Below are positions 1 to 9,700 of a stretch of DNA of 64,000 nucleotides, in pieces (the stretch's first letter is position 1; each line of letters starts with the position of its first letter). The notes under the pieces were generated by a model that had not been told where the DNA came from, ran no database searches, and saw nothing but the letters and a program-made list of their open reading frames with translations. Source of the DNA: Acanthaster planci. Lineage: Eukaryota; Echinodermata; Asteroidea; Valvatida; Acanthasteridae. The position numbers and the translations under genes were made by a program. The stretch is taken from the NCBI RefSeq assembly GCF_001949145.1, contig NW_019091401.1:259648-323647 (forward strand), written 5' to 3'.

Positions 1-401
1 CCAGTCACAAGTCATTTGATAACAGGTAAAGTCAAGTGACGAGGCAGTTTGGTCCAAACACAAGCAAGTCTCAAGTCTTTTTGTCAAGTTGCGCGAGGTG
101 TGATTTCAAGCTACAGTCTAGTGATTCAGACGTTGCCTTGGGAGACGAGACCAAACAAAGTCTTACACTGATTATTTCAAGAACGCAAGGCCTAAGTTGA
201 TAGGCTTATTTAAAACTTTAATGGGTTCAGTTGAATAGTTTTGACTTGCTTTGGTAAAAAGTCATAATAAGCAAGTCGAAGTCGGGTCACAATTTATTTT
301 TTGCAAGTCAAAGTAAAGTTACAAGTTGAGTCACGAGTCACAAAAATAGCAACTCGAGTCCGATTTGAGTCCAGGTCAAGTGAGTCCAGTCTACACCTCT
401 G
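1..401. mobile_element. hAT-like non-autonomous element, right part
   Basis: The stretch is built from degenerate copies of a CAAGTC/GAGTC-type word and ends abruptly at CTACACCTCTG (391-401). Read on the other strand this gives an end CAGAGGTGTAGACTGGACTC, which has the CAG-type terminus common in hAT transposons, followed by the repetitive subterminal words such elements often carry. The left end lies outside the window, so neither the terminal inverted repeat nor a target duplication can be tested. It could instead be a diverged minisatellite. Confidence 0.4.
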
Positions 402-533
402 GTGATCTCAATTTACACAGGCCTTGATGTGCTTTTTGTACATTTATCACTTTTAGACATAGCCAGTTTAGCTTCCCTAGTTAGTCTTTTGTTATTAATG
501 ATATTATAATAGTGAGTTTTCCATTTTTTGCAG

Positions 534-1808
534 TGAAAGATTGCGCCATGCGCAGACGTGGCTTCAAAGCATGATGGAATACCTTCATGTGAAGGAACGC
601 AGTGCAGCAGCCATCATCTTTGCCAAACAACGACCCATTGCTGCTACTTTGATTGGTGTTGCTGTGGCAACGAGCTTTCTCCCAGCTGTGGCTTTTGTGT
701 CATTTGTGGCCACCTTTCTCATCATTGGCGTTATTGCATTGCTCGTCATTGAAGGTATGACAGTGAATGATCAAGTGACAGACTGACTGAATGCAGACTG
801 CTGGACTGACTGCTCCTTTTCATCAAGCATGTTGCAGATTCAACACATGTGTAGTCCACTCACGATATAAAGAACACTGATATAATAAAATGGTGTCATA
901 AAGACCAAATTCTGCAAATTCCAGTTTTAGGAATATTTTTTCTTTGTTTCCACTCCTTTTATAACAAAGTCCTGATAAGAGCAAAGTAATTTGTCTAGTC
1001 CAGGCAACTTTGTCATATAAAAGTTGACTGAATATGACTGTAAATAAATAAAAGGCAAGCTCACACTTCGTGCAAATGCAAATTGAAAGTGAATTTGATG
1101 TTGCTGGAAATAGCAGCAAAGTCTCCTAGAGTTGAAATGTGTTCAATTTTTCCAAATCCACAGTGCAAAACCTTGCTGTGATGTAACTTGGTGGCATTAC
1201 CTTTTCTCAAAGTACATGTATTGGCTGGACCCAAAATTTGTTTGTTTTTATCTCGGAAAGAAAACAAGCTTGCAAAATCTCCCAAAACCTCACATTTTCT
1301 GAATTTAGGTACACTTATTTGGGTGCACGATGTTCAGTATCTTCTAGCTCTTCAGTTGAAATTGATCAATCTGTCTTTGCAGTACAAGTATGCAAAGGGC
1401 AAAAATCCCTCATAAAAGAGGGCATTTGCATGAGTCTCCAGCTAAACTAGACTATTAAAAACCTCGGTGTCATTCCTGTTATGTCATCTGTGCCATTTTC
1501 CCTTGTCCATTTCTGCAGGCACTGCCATACTTTCGGCCATTGTGATCCTACTTCTTGCCCTGGTTGGTTGCATGATGGCCACCGTCTTCATCGGTGCAGT
1601 CATCTTGGGTGGCCTCTTTGCAGGCCGCTTCACTTGGCGCATCGCCGCCCCGCTCCGCACCAAGATGGCTGTGCGTCTGGGCATGCATGGATCTGCTGCC
1701 GATAACAAGACAGCTCCCTCTGCCACCGAAGAGAAGGGACAGCTTGAGACCGACTACATGCCAGATCTTGGCTTTGCAGGCAAGGGGACGGAAGCCAAAA
1801 GCGACTAG
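534..1808 (+). CDS. LDAF1: Promethin/LDAF1-like lipid droplet assembly factor, last two coding exons
   Basis: Two exons, 534-754 and 1519-1808, join in phase (GAA G|GC ACT) across a GT/AG intron of 764 bases. The first is preceded by a TTTTTTGCAG acceptor and starts with one base of a codon, so at least one upstream coding exon is missing. The 169 visible residues begin with an amphipathic stretch, then two long hydrophobic blocks split by the intron (about residues 33-73 and 75-105), then a basic and finally an acidic polar tail ending at TAG 1806-1808. Size and the paired hydrophobic hairpin match promethin/TMEM159 (human about 160 residues). That family resides in the ER membrane, binds seipin and moves to nascent lipid droplets. 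Family assignment rests on layout and remembered similarity, not on a search. The stop is followed in frame by a long open stretch (see next entry). Confidence 0.72.
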
Positions 1809-2003
1809 CGGTGGTGGTCCCCTAGAAGACGAGGACAAACCTACAGCAATCCCAACGCAGTGCGGGTCTTCAAGACAGATGAAGAGTACACCGCCTTTGT
1901 GGCCTCCATGTCCTTGATTGTACTTGTTCTGTTTATATCACTCTTCCTGTTTCTGGTTGTCAACCCGGGGCTGATGATTTTGTCTTGGGCACTGTCACCA
2001 TGA
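1809..2003 (+). other. In-frame open extension after the LDAF1-like stop (readthrough candidate)
   Basis: Directly after the TAG at 1806-1808 the same frame stays open for 64 codons and ends at TGA 2001-2003. It encodes a basic start, a polar stretch (VFKTDEEYTAF) and then a strongly hydrophobic segment of about 22 residues (around 1908-1973), ending NPGLMILSWALSP. The base after the stop is C, a context known to be leaky in some eukaryotes. No GT donor occurs between 1741 and 1810, so a simple splice that removes the stop is not obvious. Alternatives are a single-base assembly error or allele at the TAG, translation from the ATG at 1908, or chance. Confidence 0.4.
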
Positions 2004-2890
2004 TTTTTTTGTAAATGAAACATTTGCTTATTCGGCCAAGTATCATTGCTGGATGCTGGATGTTTTGATCCAAGTCACACTACAACTTCTAACAATGTAC
2101 TCACTGAGAGGAGACAAGCCAATGTTTTGCACTGGCTGGATATGGAAGTGGAGATTGCTGCTTTTGTTTTGAATCGTTTCTAGGGCATAAAAATGTTAGG
2201 TTTACATGATTTGTACTTGAGGTATGCTTCCTATATGTATCAATCTAAATATTATATCAAAATATCAAATTAAATATCGGTGCAGTGAAGTATGAATGAA
2301 CCTTGGCATGTAATAAGTATTATGTGTTACTTTAATTATGCTTTCATAAGTTGCATTTGCTTAAGTAGTTGAAATTGTAAAAAGTACATCATGTGTACGG
2401 AGCTCATGCACATTTATTGGTACAGGTGTTGTTGCCAAGTAGCCCTTGTACATGCCATCACTTGCAGTTTTTCCAAAGATTTGGGTTTTGTTGTGCATTT
2501 TCTTGAATGATTCTTCTATTTTGCAAAGTAATATCGTCATTATGATGTTTCTGAATATTTTTGCACTGTTTACCATTTGCCATTTATCTTGCACTTTAAC
2601 ATGTCTGACATGTTTCTTTAATTGTACTGTAATTAAAATGCAAAGTTGCTTTTTGAAAGTCAAATTGTCTGGCATTTTGTTTGCTCTTGACTCAAGTTGC
2701 TATCGCTCTTTGTCATGACCTTTGAGATCACAATGATTGAGTATAATGGGTAAATTCCAGTCGGCACCCTTGACAGATTGTGGGTTCGCCACTGTCGGAA
2801 ACTACATTGAGTGGTCAGGAATAGAAGTTACAGGTGCGCATTATTGTGTCCTCGGAGGGCAAGAGTTTTGTATTGCTGGACTTAGTCTTC

Positions 2891-2896
2891 AATAAA
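2891..2896 (+). terminator. PolyA signal for the LDAF1-like transcript
   Basis: AATAAA lies about 1.1 kb after the stop of the LDAF1-like gene and is followed by a GT-rich stretch (TTTGTGTGCATTTGTT), the usual layout of a cleavage site. Bases 2004-2890 would then be 3' UTR; no other gene is visible there. Confidence 0.5.
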
Positions 2897-3555
2897 CTTT
2901 GTGTGCATTTGTTATAACTAGATTAAAATGACAACCAGCCTCTGAGACGCCATGGAGATGCCAGCTATACATAACCACCCAGTTTGGGATTGTAAAACTG
3001 CTTCTTTAGTTGGTTAGTGACAGCCCGTTGCCATCTTTGGGTATTGGGGCCCCACGCTAAAGTACCAGATGGAGGGTACATCATAAGAACTGAAAAAACC
3101 ATAAATGGAAGCCATTTTTCTCCAAGGTGACCTACGAACCATCTGAAAACAATGTCCAATGTCAAATGTAGTAGTGAAAATATGGAAATGTTAAATTAGA
3201 AAACGCTAGTCTCGGTTTGTGCACACCAGGTGTCGAGCAGCATCCTTATATACATGTACATACATGTATGTATATGAATTTCTTTGCCACGAGAACCATA
3301 TCTTTGATGCTGACATGTATGTGGTTATTGGGGGGAGGCCTTCTGGCAAGCATATGAATGTTTGGGAACCTGAGGTGGACTTTTTGAACTAAAGCATCTC
3401 ACTGGTACAGAAGACACAATTGGTGGAAAAAGAATCCAACTTGACCCACTGTGCGTGCATGGGAAAACTACATTGCATACATTTCAACAGAAATAAGAAT
3501 GCATCTGCAAAAGTAAAAACATTTCATCTCTTGTTTCCAGCAATGAGTGCATATA

Positions 3556-3730
3556 CAGTCGAACCTCATTAATAAGAGGCCCTTTGGACTTGGCAAATTA
3601 CCTTGTTATAACCAGAACCTTGTATTATCAGGAATGAAAACAATTATAAACAAAAGATTAGGACCTATGATTATCCTTGTTATAAGCAGACTCTTGTATT
3701 AACAGTGCTCTTATCAACGAGGTTCGACTA
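3556..3730. mobile_element. Tc1/mariner-type MITE with TA target duplication
   Basis: The element starts CAGTCGAACCTCATTAATAA and ends with the near-complement TTATCAACGAGGTTCGACTA, each flanked by TA (3554-3555 and 3731-3732). At 175 bases it has no coding capacity. The AGTCGAACCTC terminus is typical of pogo/Tigger-like families, and the internal TTGTTATAA words are further partial repeats. The class call is from termini plus the TA duplication. Confidence 0.75.
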
Positions 3731-5057
3731 TACAGGTCATTTTTCTAGCAAGGGATTGCCTTGACACTGTTTATGTTGTAGTTCAGCTGTGCAAAATTCT
3801 TCGTGAACCACACAAGAGTTGAACTTTGAAGAATAACAAGGTACAATATCATTTTGCTTTGCAAGTACAAAACATGTTCAATGTATTTTTTCCTGGGCAG
3901 TTTTCATGACAAAAAAGATTGAAATACAAAATCCCTAAACAAAACGACAGACAAAAAGTTCTGACTAAATCTACATGTAGGTAAACTAAGAATAAAATGG
4001 TATGCAACTCTCAAAGCAAATTCTATTGTTTATGCAATTTCAGCAACCCCAGCAGACCCTTGTTTAAACTGTGCCAAGTTATGACCTTTGTGATCTACAG
4101 ATTTGAAAGACAACAAAAGCTCTGGTTTACTTTTATACACTTTTTTTTTAACAAGAAAGATACATGTACACACACGTATCACTTTTACAGTACAAAACTA
4201 AAACAGAATATCATTGTTTGCATAGTTTTCTTGGAAAATGTGTCTGAAAGAATGGAAACTGAAAATCCACACTTTTTCTTTTCAGTTTTGCAAGCATTTG
4301 AATCAAAAGGGATCCAATTAAGTTTTTGAAGCACAGCTCAAATATGGCAGTGACACAAACTGACAATGACATCACAGTGATCAACCACTGCTGACAGAAT
4401 TTACTCCACTACATCGACACATATTCCATTCGCATGACCCAGCATTTAACCCTCAGAAGCTAAATCAGGAATTACACAATTCATGGATGTCAATGCATAA
4501 CCTGTACCGTCTCAAAAAACAAAATAATGTACACTGTGCGTACTGCAGTTCATCAACAGACACTGTACATGTAGCACATTAACCAGGCGTTTGAACCTGA
4601 ACACCTTCAGCAGTCACTGAATGAACAAAGCAGTGTCATTCAAAGAAATCATTCCCATCTCTTTACTTTAAAAAAAAAAATTTGAATTAGATTTTACCCA
4701 TGTACACAGCATTTGGATATAAGTTAACATTCATGGGACAAAAAAATCCCTTCCAAATTCTGTTCATTTAAAAATAAAATCAACCCCTTTGCTCAATGAT
4801 TACATTTATAAGAATTTAACTGAACTCTCAAAACTGAAAAGAAAGTACTTTTTGTTGAGTCGGACCTCAGTCTCACTTGAAAAGAATCTTCAACAGAATC
4901 TGAAATAAGCGTACCTGCAATTGCTTGCATATTTATGATATCAAGCTCTCTCTAATAATCTTACAATGTAGGCGTCAAAGGTCAAATTTGAGTTTTTATA
5001 TCAACAGACACAAATGCTTTACAAATCAAATCCAACAGACTAAAAACAAATATTGTT

Positions 5058-5932
5058 CAGGGCTTGAAATTGGGCTAATCATCACGGGAGCAAGTACTTA
5101 TTCCCTAGACAGCTGAATTTGTCAGTTTACTGGAGCAAGTTGCTCCCATACAATATTAAAGACATATGTTCAAGAAAAAAAAACCAAAGACCCTGGTCCT
5201 TGCTGTTGCTTTTAAATTAATGACACTGATAACTTATGGCTTAGACTTTGGCAGATATTAAAGCCTTGATCGAATTGTTATTTTTGTGGGTTGCAGGGGA
5301 CGTACAACTAGTAGTGAGTGTGTGACCACCCAGAGTCTCAATCATGTGCTTAGCGACACTACACAAAAAGTCAGGCACCTTTAGTCAGGGGCCTTTATAA
5401 CGTGCATATGCACACAGACGTAAAAGGGAACTACCTGGAGCACTCGAGCATTTTTGAAATGAGTGGATTCGGCTGAGACTTTGGTTTTGCTGGTTCCAGC
5501 TATTTGAAGCATGGTTCAAAACCACATGTTCAAGCTATGACTGGAACCAGTGAAACTGAAGTCTAAGCTGAATCCACTTGTTTGGCTTGAATTTACGCAC
5601 AGGGGGGCCAGTTTCCATACAATCATGACACTGGCTGTGGGTATGCGTGTGTGTGCGTTCATGTGTGTGTATGCAAGACTGCGGCGTGCGCTCTGTGACA
5701 CTGTAAACAAAATTGTAACGTGTTAGGGTTCCGTAACAAGGCTGATCTGAAGTAAAGTCAAAAGTTCAGGTATTTTTCCTGACAAAAGTAGAAACAAGCG
5801 GTAAAAATGTTCAGATACGTGTACATGGAATCAAATGGGAATAAGTACTTGCGCCCAACATTATGATTTACGGGCACATTTCTGAGACAAACGGGTGCAT
5901 TTTAGCTACCTGTGCCAGTCAATTTCGAGCCG
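5058..5932. mobile_element. hAT-like non-autonomous element with degraded inverted termini
   Basis: The left side (CAGGGCTTGAAATTG, 5058-5072) and right side (CAATTTCGAGCC, 5920-5931) are inverted copies. A second inverted pair, GCAAGTACTTATTCCC at 5090-5105 and its complement at 5837-5852, supports a common origin. CAGGGCT-CGAAATT ends are common in hAT families. No transposase is visible inside, and no clean 8-bp duplication could be read at the flanks. Confidence 0.5.
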
Positions 5933-5956
5933 TTGTTGAATCTGTAGAAGTTAAAC

Positions 5957-6015
5957 TTAACCCTAATCCTCCTCAATCCTTCACCTGTTGAAGTATTGAG
6001 GAGGGTTAGGGTTAA
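5957..6015. mobile_element. Minimal piggyBac-like hairpin flanked by TTAA
   Basis: TTAA (5957-5960) is followed by CCCTAATCCTCCTCAAT, an 18-base loop, the complement ATTGAGGAGGGTTAGGG, and TTAA again (6012-6015). The body is only 51 bases. The CCCTAA...TTAGGG ends and the TTAA duplication match the larger element at 11911-12220, so the two probably share one transposase source. Confidence 0.6.
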
Positions 6016-6154
6016 TGTGTTGTACCATGCAGCAAGTTGATCTGTTTGGTCTATGAAAACTGAGACATTAGGCAGCAAATAATTAATATGACTCCCCTCA
6101 ATGACCTTTTATCAGCAATTTGTTACTCATATACATACATACATGTATCATTCT

Positions 6155-6160
6155 TTTAAT
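6155..6160 (-). terminator. Possible polyA signal of cyclin F
   Basis: On the minus strand ATTAAA occurs about 110 bases after the cyclin F stop at 6271. It is the nearest signal-like hexamer; a longer 3' UTR into the repeats further down is equally possible. Confidence 0.25.
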
Positions 6161-6270
6161 ATCCTATTCAGATTCCTCACCAAATTGGCCATGTATTTTA
6201 AACTGACTACATGTAAAGGCTTATGGAAGGAATCGAAAAATGGTGGAGTCAAGCCGTAAGGCATCCCTGA

Positions 6271-6758
6271 TTATGTCTGAAGTTGTACGTTCTCACCCTC
6301 ATGTTGTTGACTTGTGTTCCTCCTGTTGGCAAACTGCCTCCTGGATTTTCTCCGACAATGACTGTTCTCCAGTCGCTTCAGTGGTCGCCGTGGTGATCCA
6401 AGTCTCAACTTCCCATTGGAGTCAAACTTAAAAGCCTGCCCTGAATAGGGTCTCTGATATTGGGCTAGTTTTTCCATTGAGGCATTGCGGTTATTGCGGA
6501 TGATGGAGTTATTCGGGCTCTGCTGGTCTCCTGCTGCAAATTTTGGATTGCTGGTAGAACATAGAACACTTGGGACAACCTGGGATTGGGCAATTGGTAT
6601 TGAACTTGCAGCGCTGGTGAAAACAGTGGGCTGGGCCTGAGAGGAATGGAATGATTTGTGTGAAGAGCCTGCAGCAGTGGAGGTTGACGCTTGAGAGTCA
6701 ACAGAGGAGGTAGCATCAGAAAGGTGTGTGTCAAAAATGGGGGTTGGTCGTATACAGC
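6271..6758 (-). CDS. CCNF: Cyclin F last coding exon, disordered C-terminus
   Basis: The exon follows the acceptor CTGTGTAG and encodes about 162 residues rich in Ser, Thr, Ala, Asn and Gln, with a late basic cluster (RRKSRRQFANRR) that could serve nuclear import. Sequence similarity to known cyclin F is weak here, as expected for this tail, but phase (one base from the previous exon) and total length fit. Confidence 0.8.
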
Positions 6759-9700
6759 CTACACAGGAAACAAACAGAAGAAACAAAATCAATTTCAAAT
6801 GACAAAGAAGCACTTTGACAAATGTGTATGGTCATATCTTGTGACTGAATTTAAAGTAGAGGGATATAAGCTGAAGGCATACATGTGTATACCCTAATTG
6901 GAAACAAGGCTGCACTTCCATTACTGTTTCTGTACCTTGAATGTCTTGATGCTGGAGTCATGTGGATTTTGTTACAGAATTTATTGCTTAGTACGAAAAT
7001 CGCATGATTTTTGCAAATACTCTTCAGTGGCTTATTCCGAGTTTGAAAGAAACACTTTTTCCTGACTAGGTTTTTGGGGGTGGGGTCAATTCTTCCAGAA
7101 GGGCTTTACCTGATCATTTCACAGTCCTATTCCAAGAATAACTCCAAGACCATTGTAACAAAAAACCCAAAACAAACAAACAGTTTTACAGACAAGTCAA
7201 ATCTCAAGTCTCGAATCCATTTCTTAATTTATACGGAATCTGGCTCTAAGTAGTATTTAGGACTCACAATCGCATTCAGACTGGAATACTACACTTCTGG
7301 GCTGTCGGGTAAAAACTGTCTGCTTACCATTATTGTTGGCAGCGTCAGTTAAGGATTCTCCCTCAGCGTCACTTTCCATGTCGGCATCGTATCCCGACTC
7401 CAACGACATCATACTCTCATTCTTGGCCTCTTGGAAGCTCCTCTCAAGGGCACTGGTGGATAGCTCACCTGTTGGCGTGGTAACAAGGTCTTCCCTGTCC
7501 TGTTTAGGCTCCTCCTGATGCCTAAGTATTTTAAGGGGAGCAATTTTTCATAAACTTAATAGAACAAGAATTGAAATTTTGACAATTTTGATTATTGAGG
7601 AATAAATTTTGGGATTTACAGCAAAAACATTTGGTTGACAGAAACCAACTGACATTTAAAAAAAAATAAAAAACTTAGTTCCTTTGATTAATCTAAGCAT
7701 TTTCTACATGACCTAATATAGACAAATGCAGAGATGTTTTACTGGACATTCCCGATGACTCCCCTTGAATGGCAGAAAGCTTTATGTTGGGTTTTGTGCG
7801 GAGTGACTGTCACTCATACAATAGTTGTAACAGTGCTTTCTACTATTAACGTGGGGCTAACAAAAATGAACCAAGATAGTTTTACAATGGTCATTGGGTG
7901 CGGAGCAGCAACATGATTGGAACTTGTGTGAGTATTCAACGGTCAGGTTCTGATGACCTCTCACCTGTTTGACCTTGAGGTCCGGGATGGTGACAGGAGG
8001 AAGGGCTCTATCCTGCCACAGGGAGTCGGGGTTCCAGGCAAGGGGAGGATCTTGTCTTCTACTATCAAGTCATTCTCCTTGACGTAGAGCTGCGTGCACA
8101 ATGCAGCGTGATCCAAGACTGCAATGGTGCTGACAGTGTGGAATTCGTCTTCAGCATAGCGCTGCTTCACAGCTGACAGTTTGATGTTGCGATGGTCTAA
8201 CAATGGCTCCTCAGCAAAACTTTACAAATTAAAAAAAAAACAAAAAAGAAAATTACTTTACAAAGTCTTCAAACCAATGAGAGCAAATGCCTGGGACACG
8301 GTACACATAATCTAAAATGGTTTATATATATAGCAACAGGTTGGGTTTTCTATTTTCCGTAAGTTTTACGACTGGAAACTGTTGCCATGCTATCTGTGGT
8401 GTCCATACACCAAAACAATTTCTAATTTATGTAAATGTCTCAGAAAAACTTCACACTAGTTAAACAAAAAGCTACTCTGTTCCCCTTTCATGATTAGGGA
8501 AATCCAGTGATTGGAAGTTGATGTGAATTTTTTATGATTTTGTCATCACTTCGCAACACTTGGATACACTGACCAGCCCATGAGAAGTACTGTCTTAGAT
8601 ATAACACAATTTCTATTTTGATGTACACTAAATTAGTACACTAACCCTAGCTGTCCAGTATCCATCAAACTCATTGTGTGCAGTGTCTGGCTTGCTCTGG
8701 CTTGCTCTACCAAGTGTTGAATCATGCTTGATCTTGTCAGGTTTGGTACTGCTTTAGTGCATGTCATCCTATACTGCAGAGACCCATCCATACCAGAACG
8801 GTATTACTCAAACTCTGAGTCACTTTGTTGGAGTTTATCAGGTTTGGTACAGTGACCTGCATGTACACAGTATGTGTTGAAGTTTGTTGGGTTCAGAATG
8901 TTCCCTAGTGCAAGAGCCTTGGGGGTTTGGGGCTAATGACTGCAGTTTAGAGTTTCCATACCACTTCTTGTGCACATGGAGTGTACATGATACAAGGTCT
9001 CCAGGTTGGAAGCTGGTGTAATCTATCAGCTTGGAGGGCCATGGGCAATCTGACAGACAGAGGGAAAGGCTAAGGTTTAGCATGCTATTTCTGTTTTTAA
9101 ATAAATATCATGATTCTGTAAAAATAATAACCACGAGATATTAAATCTTAGGTGATCATAGCCGAGGGTGCTGTGCAGAAACACATAAGTGAATGAAAGT
9201 AAGGCCATTTGCTTTAGGTCAACACAACCTGTATCTTATTGGTGCTGAAATGGCACAACTTAAGTTGGTTTCCACTTCATTTTTGTTTAATGACTTACAT
9301 CAGTTGCCTCAAATTTTTGACAACACCTTCTTTACCTTATAACCGTCTGTCCACCTCACATGTTTAGGAGACGGGCTGCTCGACAAAAATACCAAAACCA
9401 AATTATCTGCACAAAGGATGCCTTACCACAAGCATAAATGATTCTGGCCAGGTAGAAAACACAGGCTGCTAGGTGGCCAAAGGAGTAGCGACCAAACTCA
9501 ATGTGGAGCAGAGTTAACTCACTGATGTACAAGGCAAGATACTTCAAACGCCGATCTGCACCGACTAGCTGACAGTATAGGATCAGGTATTCCCACATTG
9601 ATGGCACCTTGTCAAAAAAGGGGGAAAAAAATGAAAGAAAGTGATAATAGATACATACCTAAAGTAACATTCTGTTGTTCACACATACATTGCATGTTGT

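Noticed and set aside
1841-2023. Minus-strand 60-codon frame opposite the LDAF1-like extension
   Set aside because: It is the shadow of the plus-strand frame and has no splice or start support.
5961-6011. Interstitial telomere repeat
   Set aside because: Only one CCCTAA per side, arranged as an inverted pair with TTAA flanks, so a transposon terminus explains it better.
7734-7916. Plus-strand frame with membrane-like composition inside a cyclin F intron
   Set aside because: No promoter or splice context; antisense intronic sequence.
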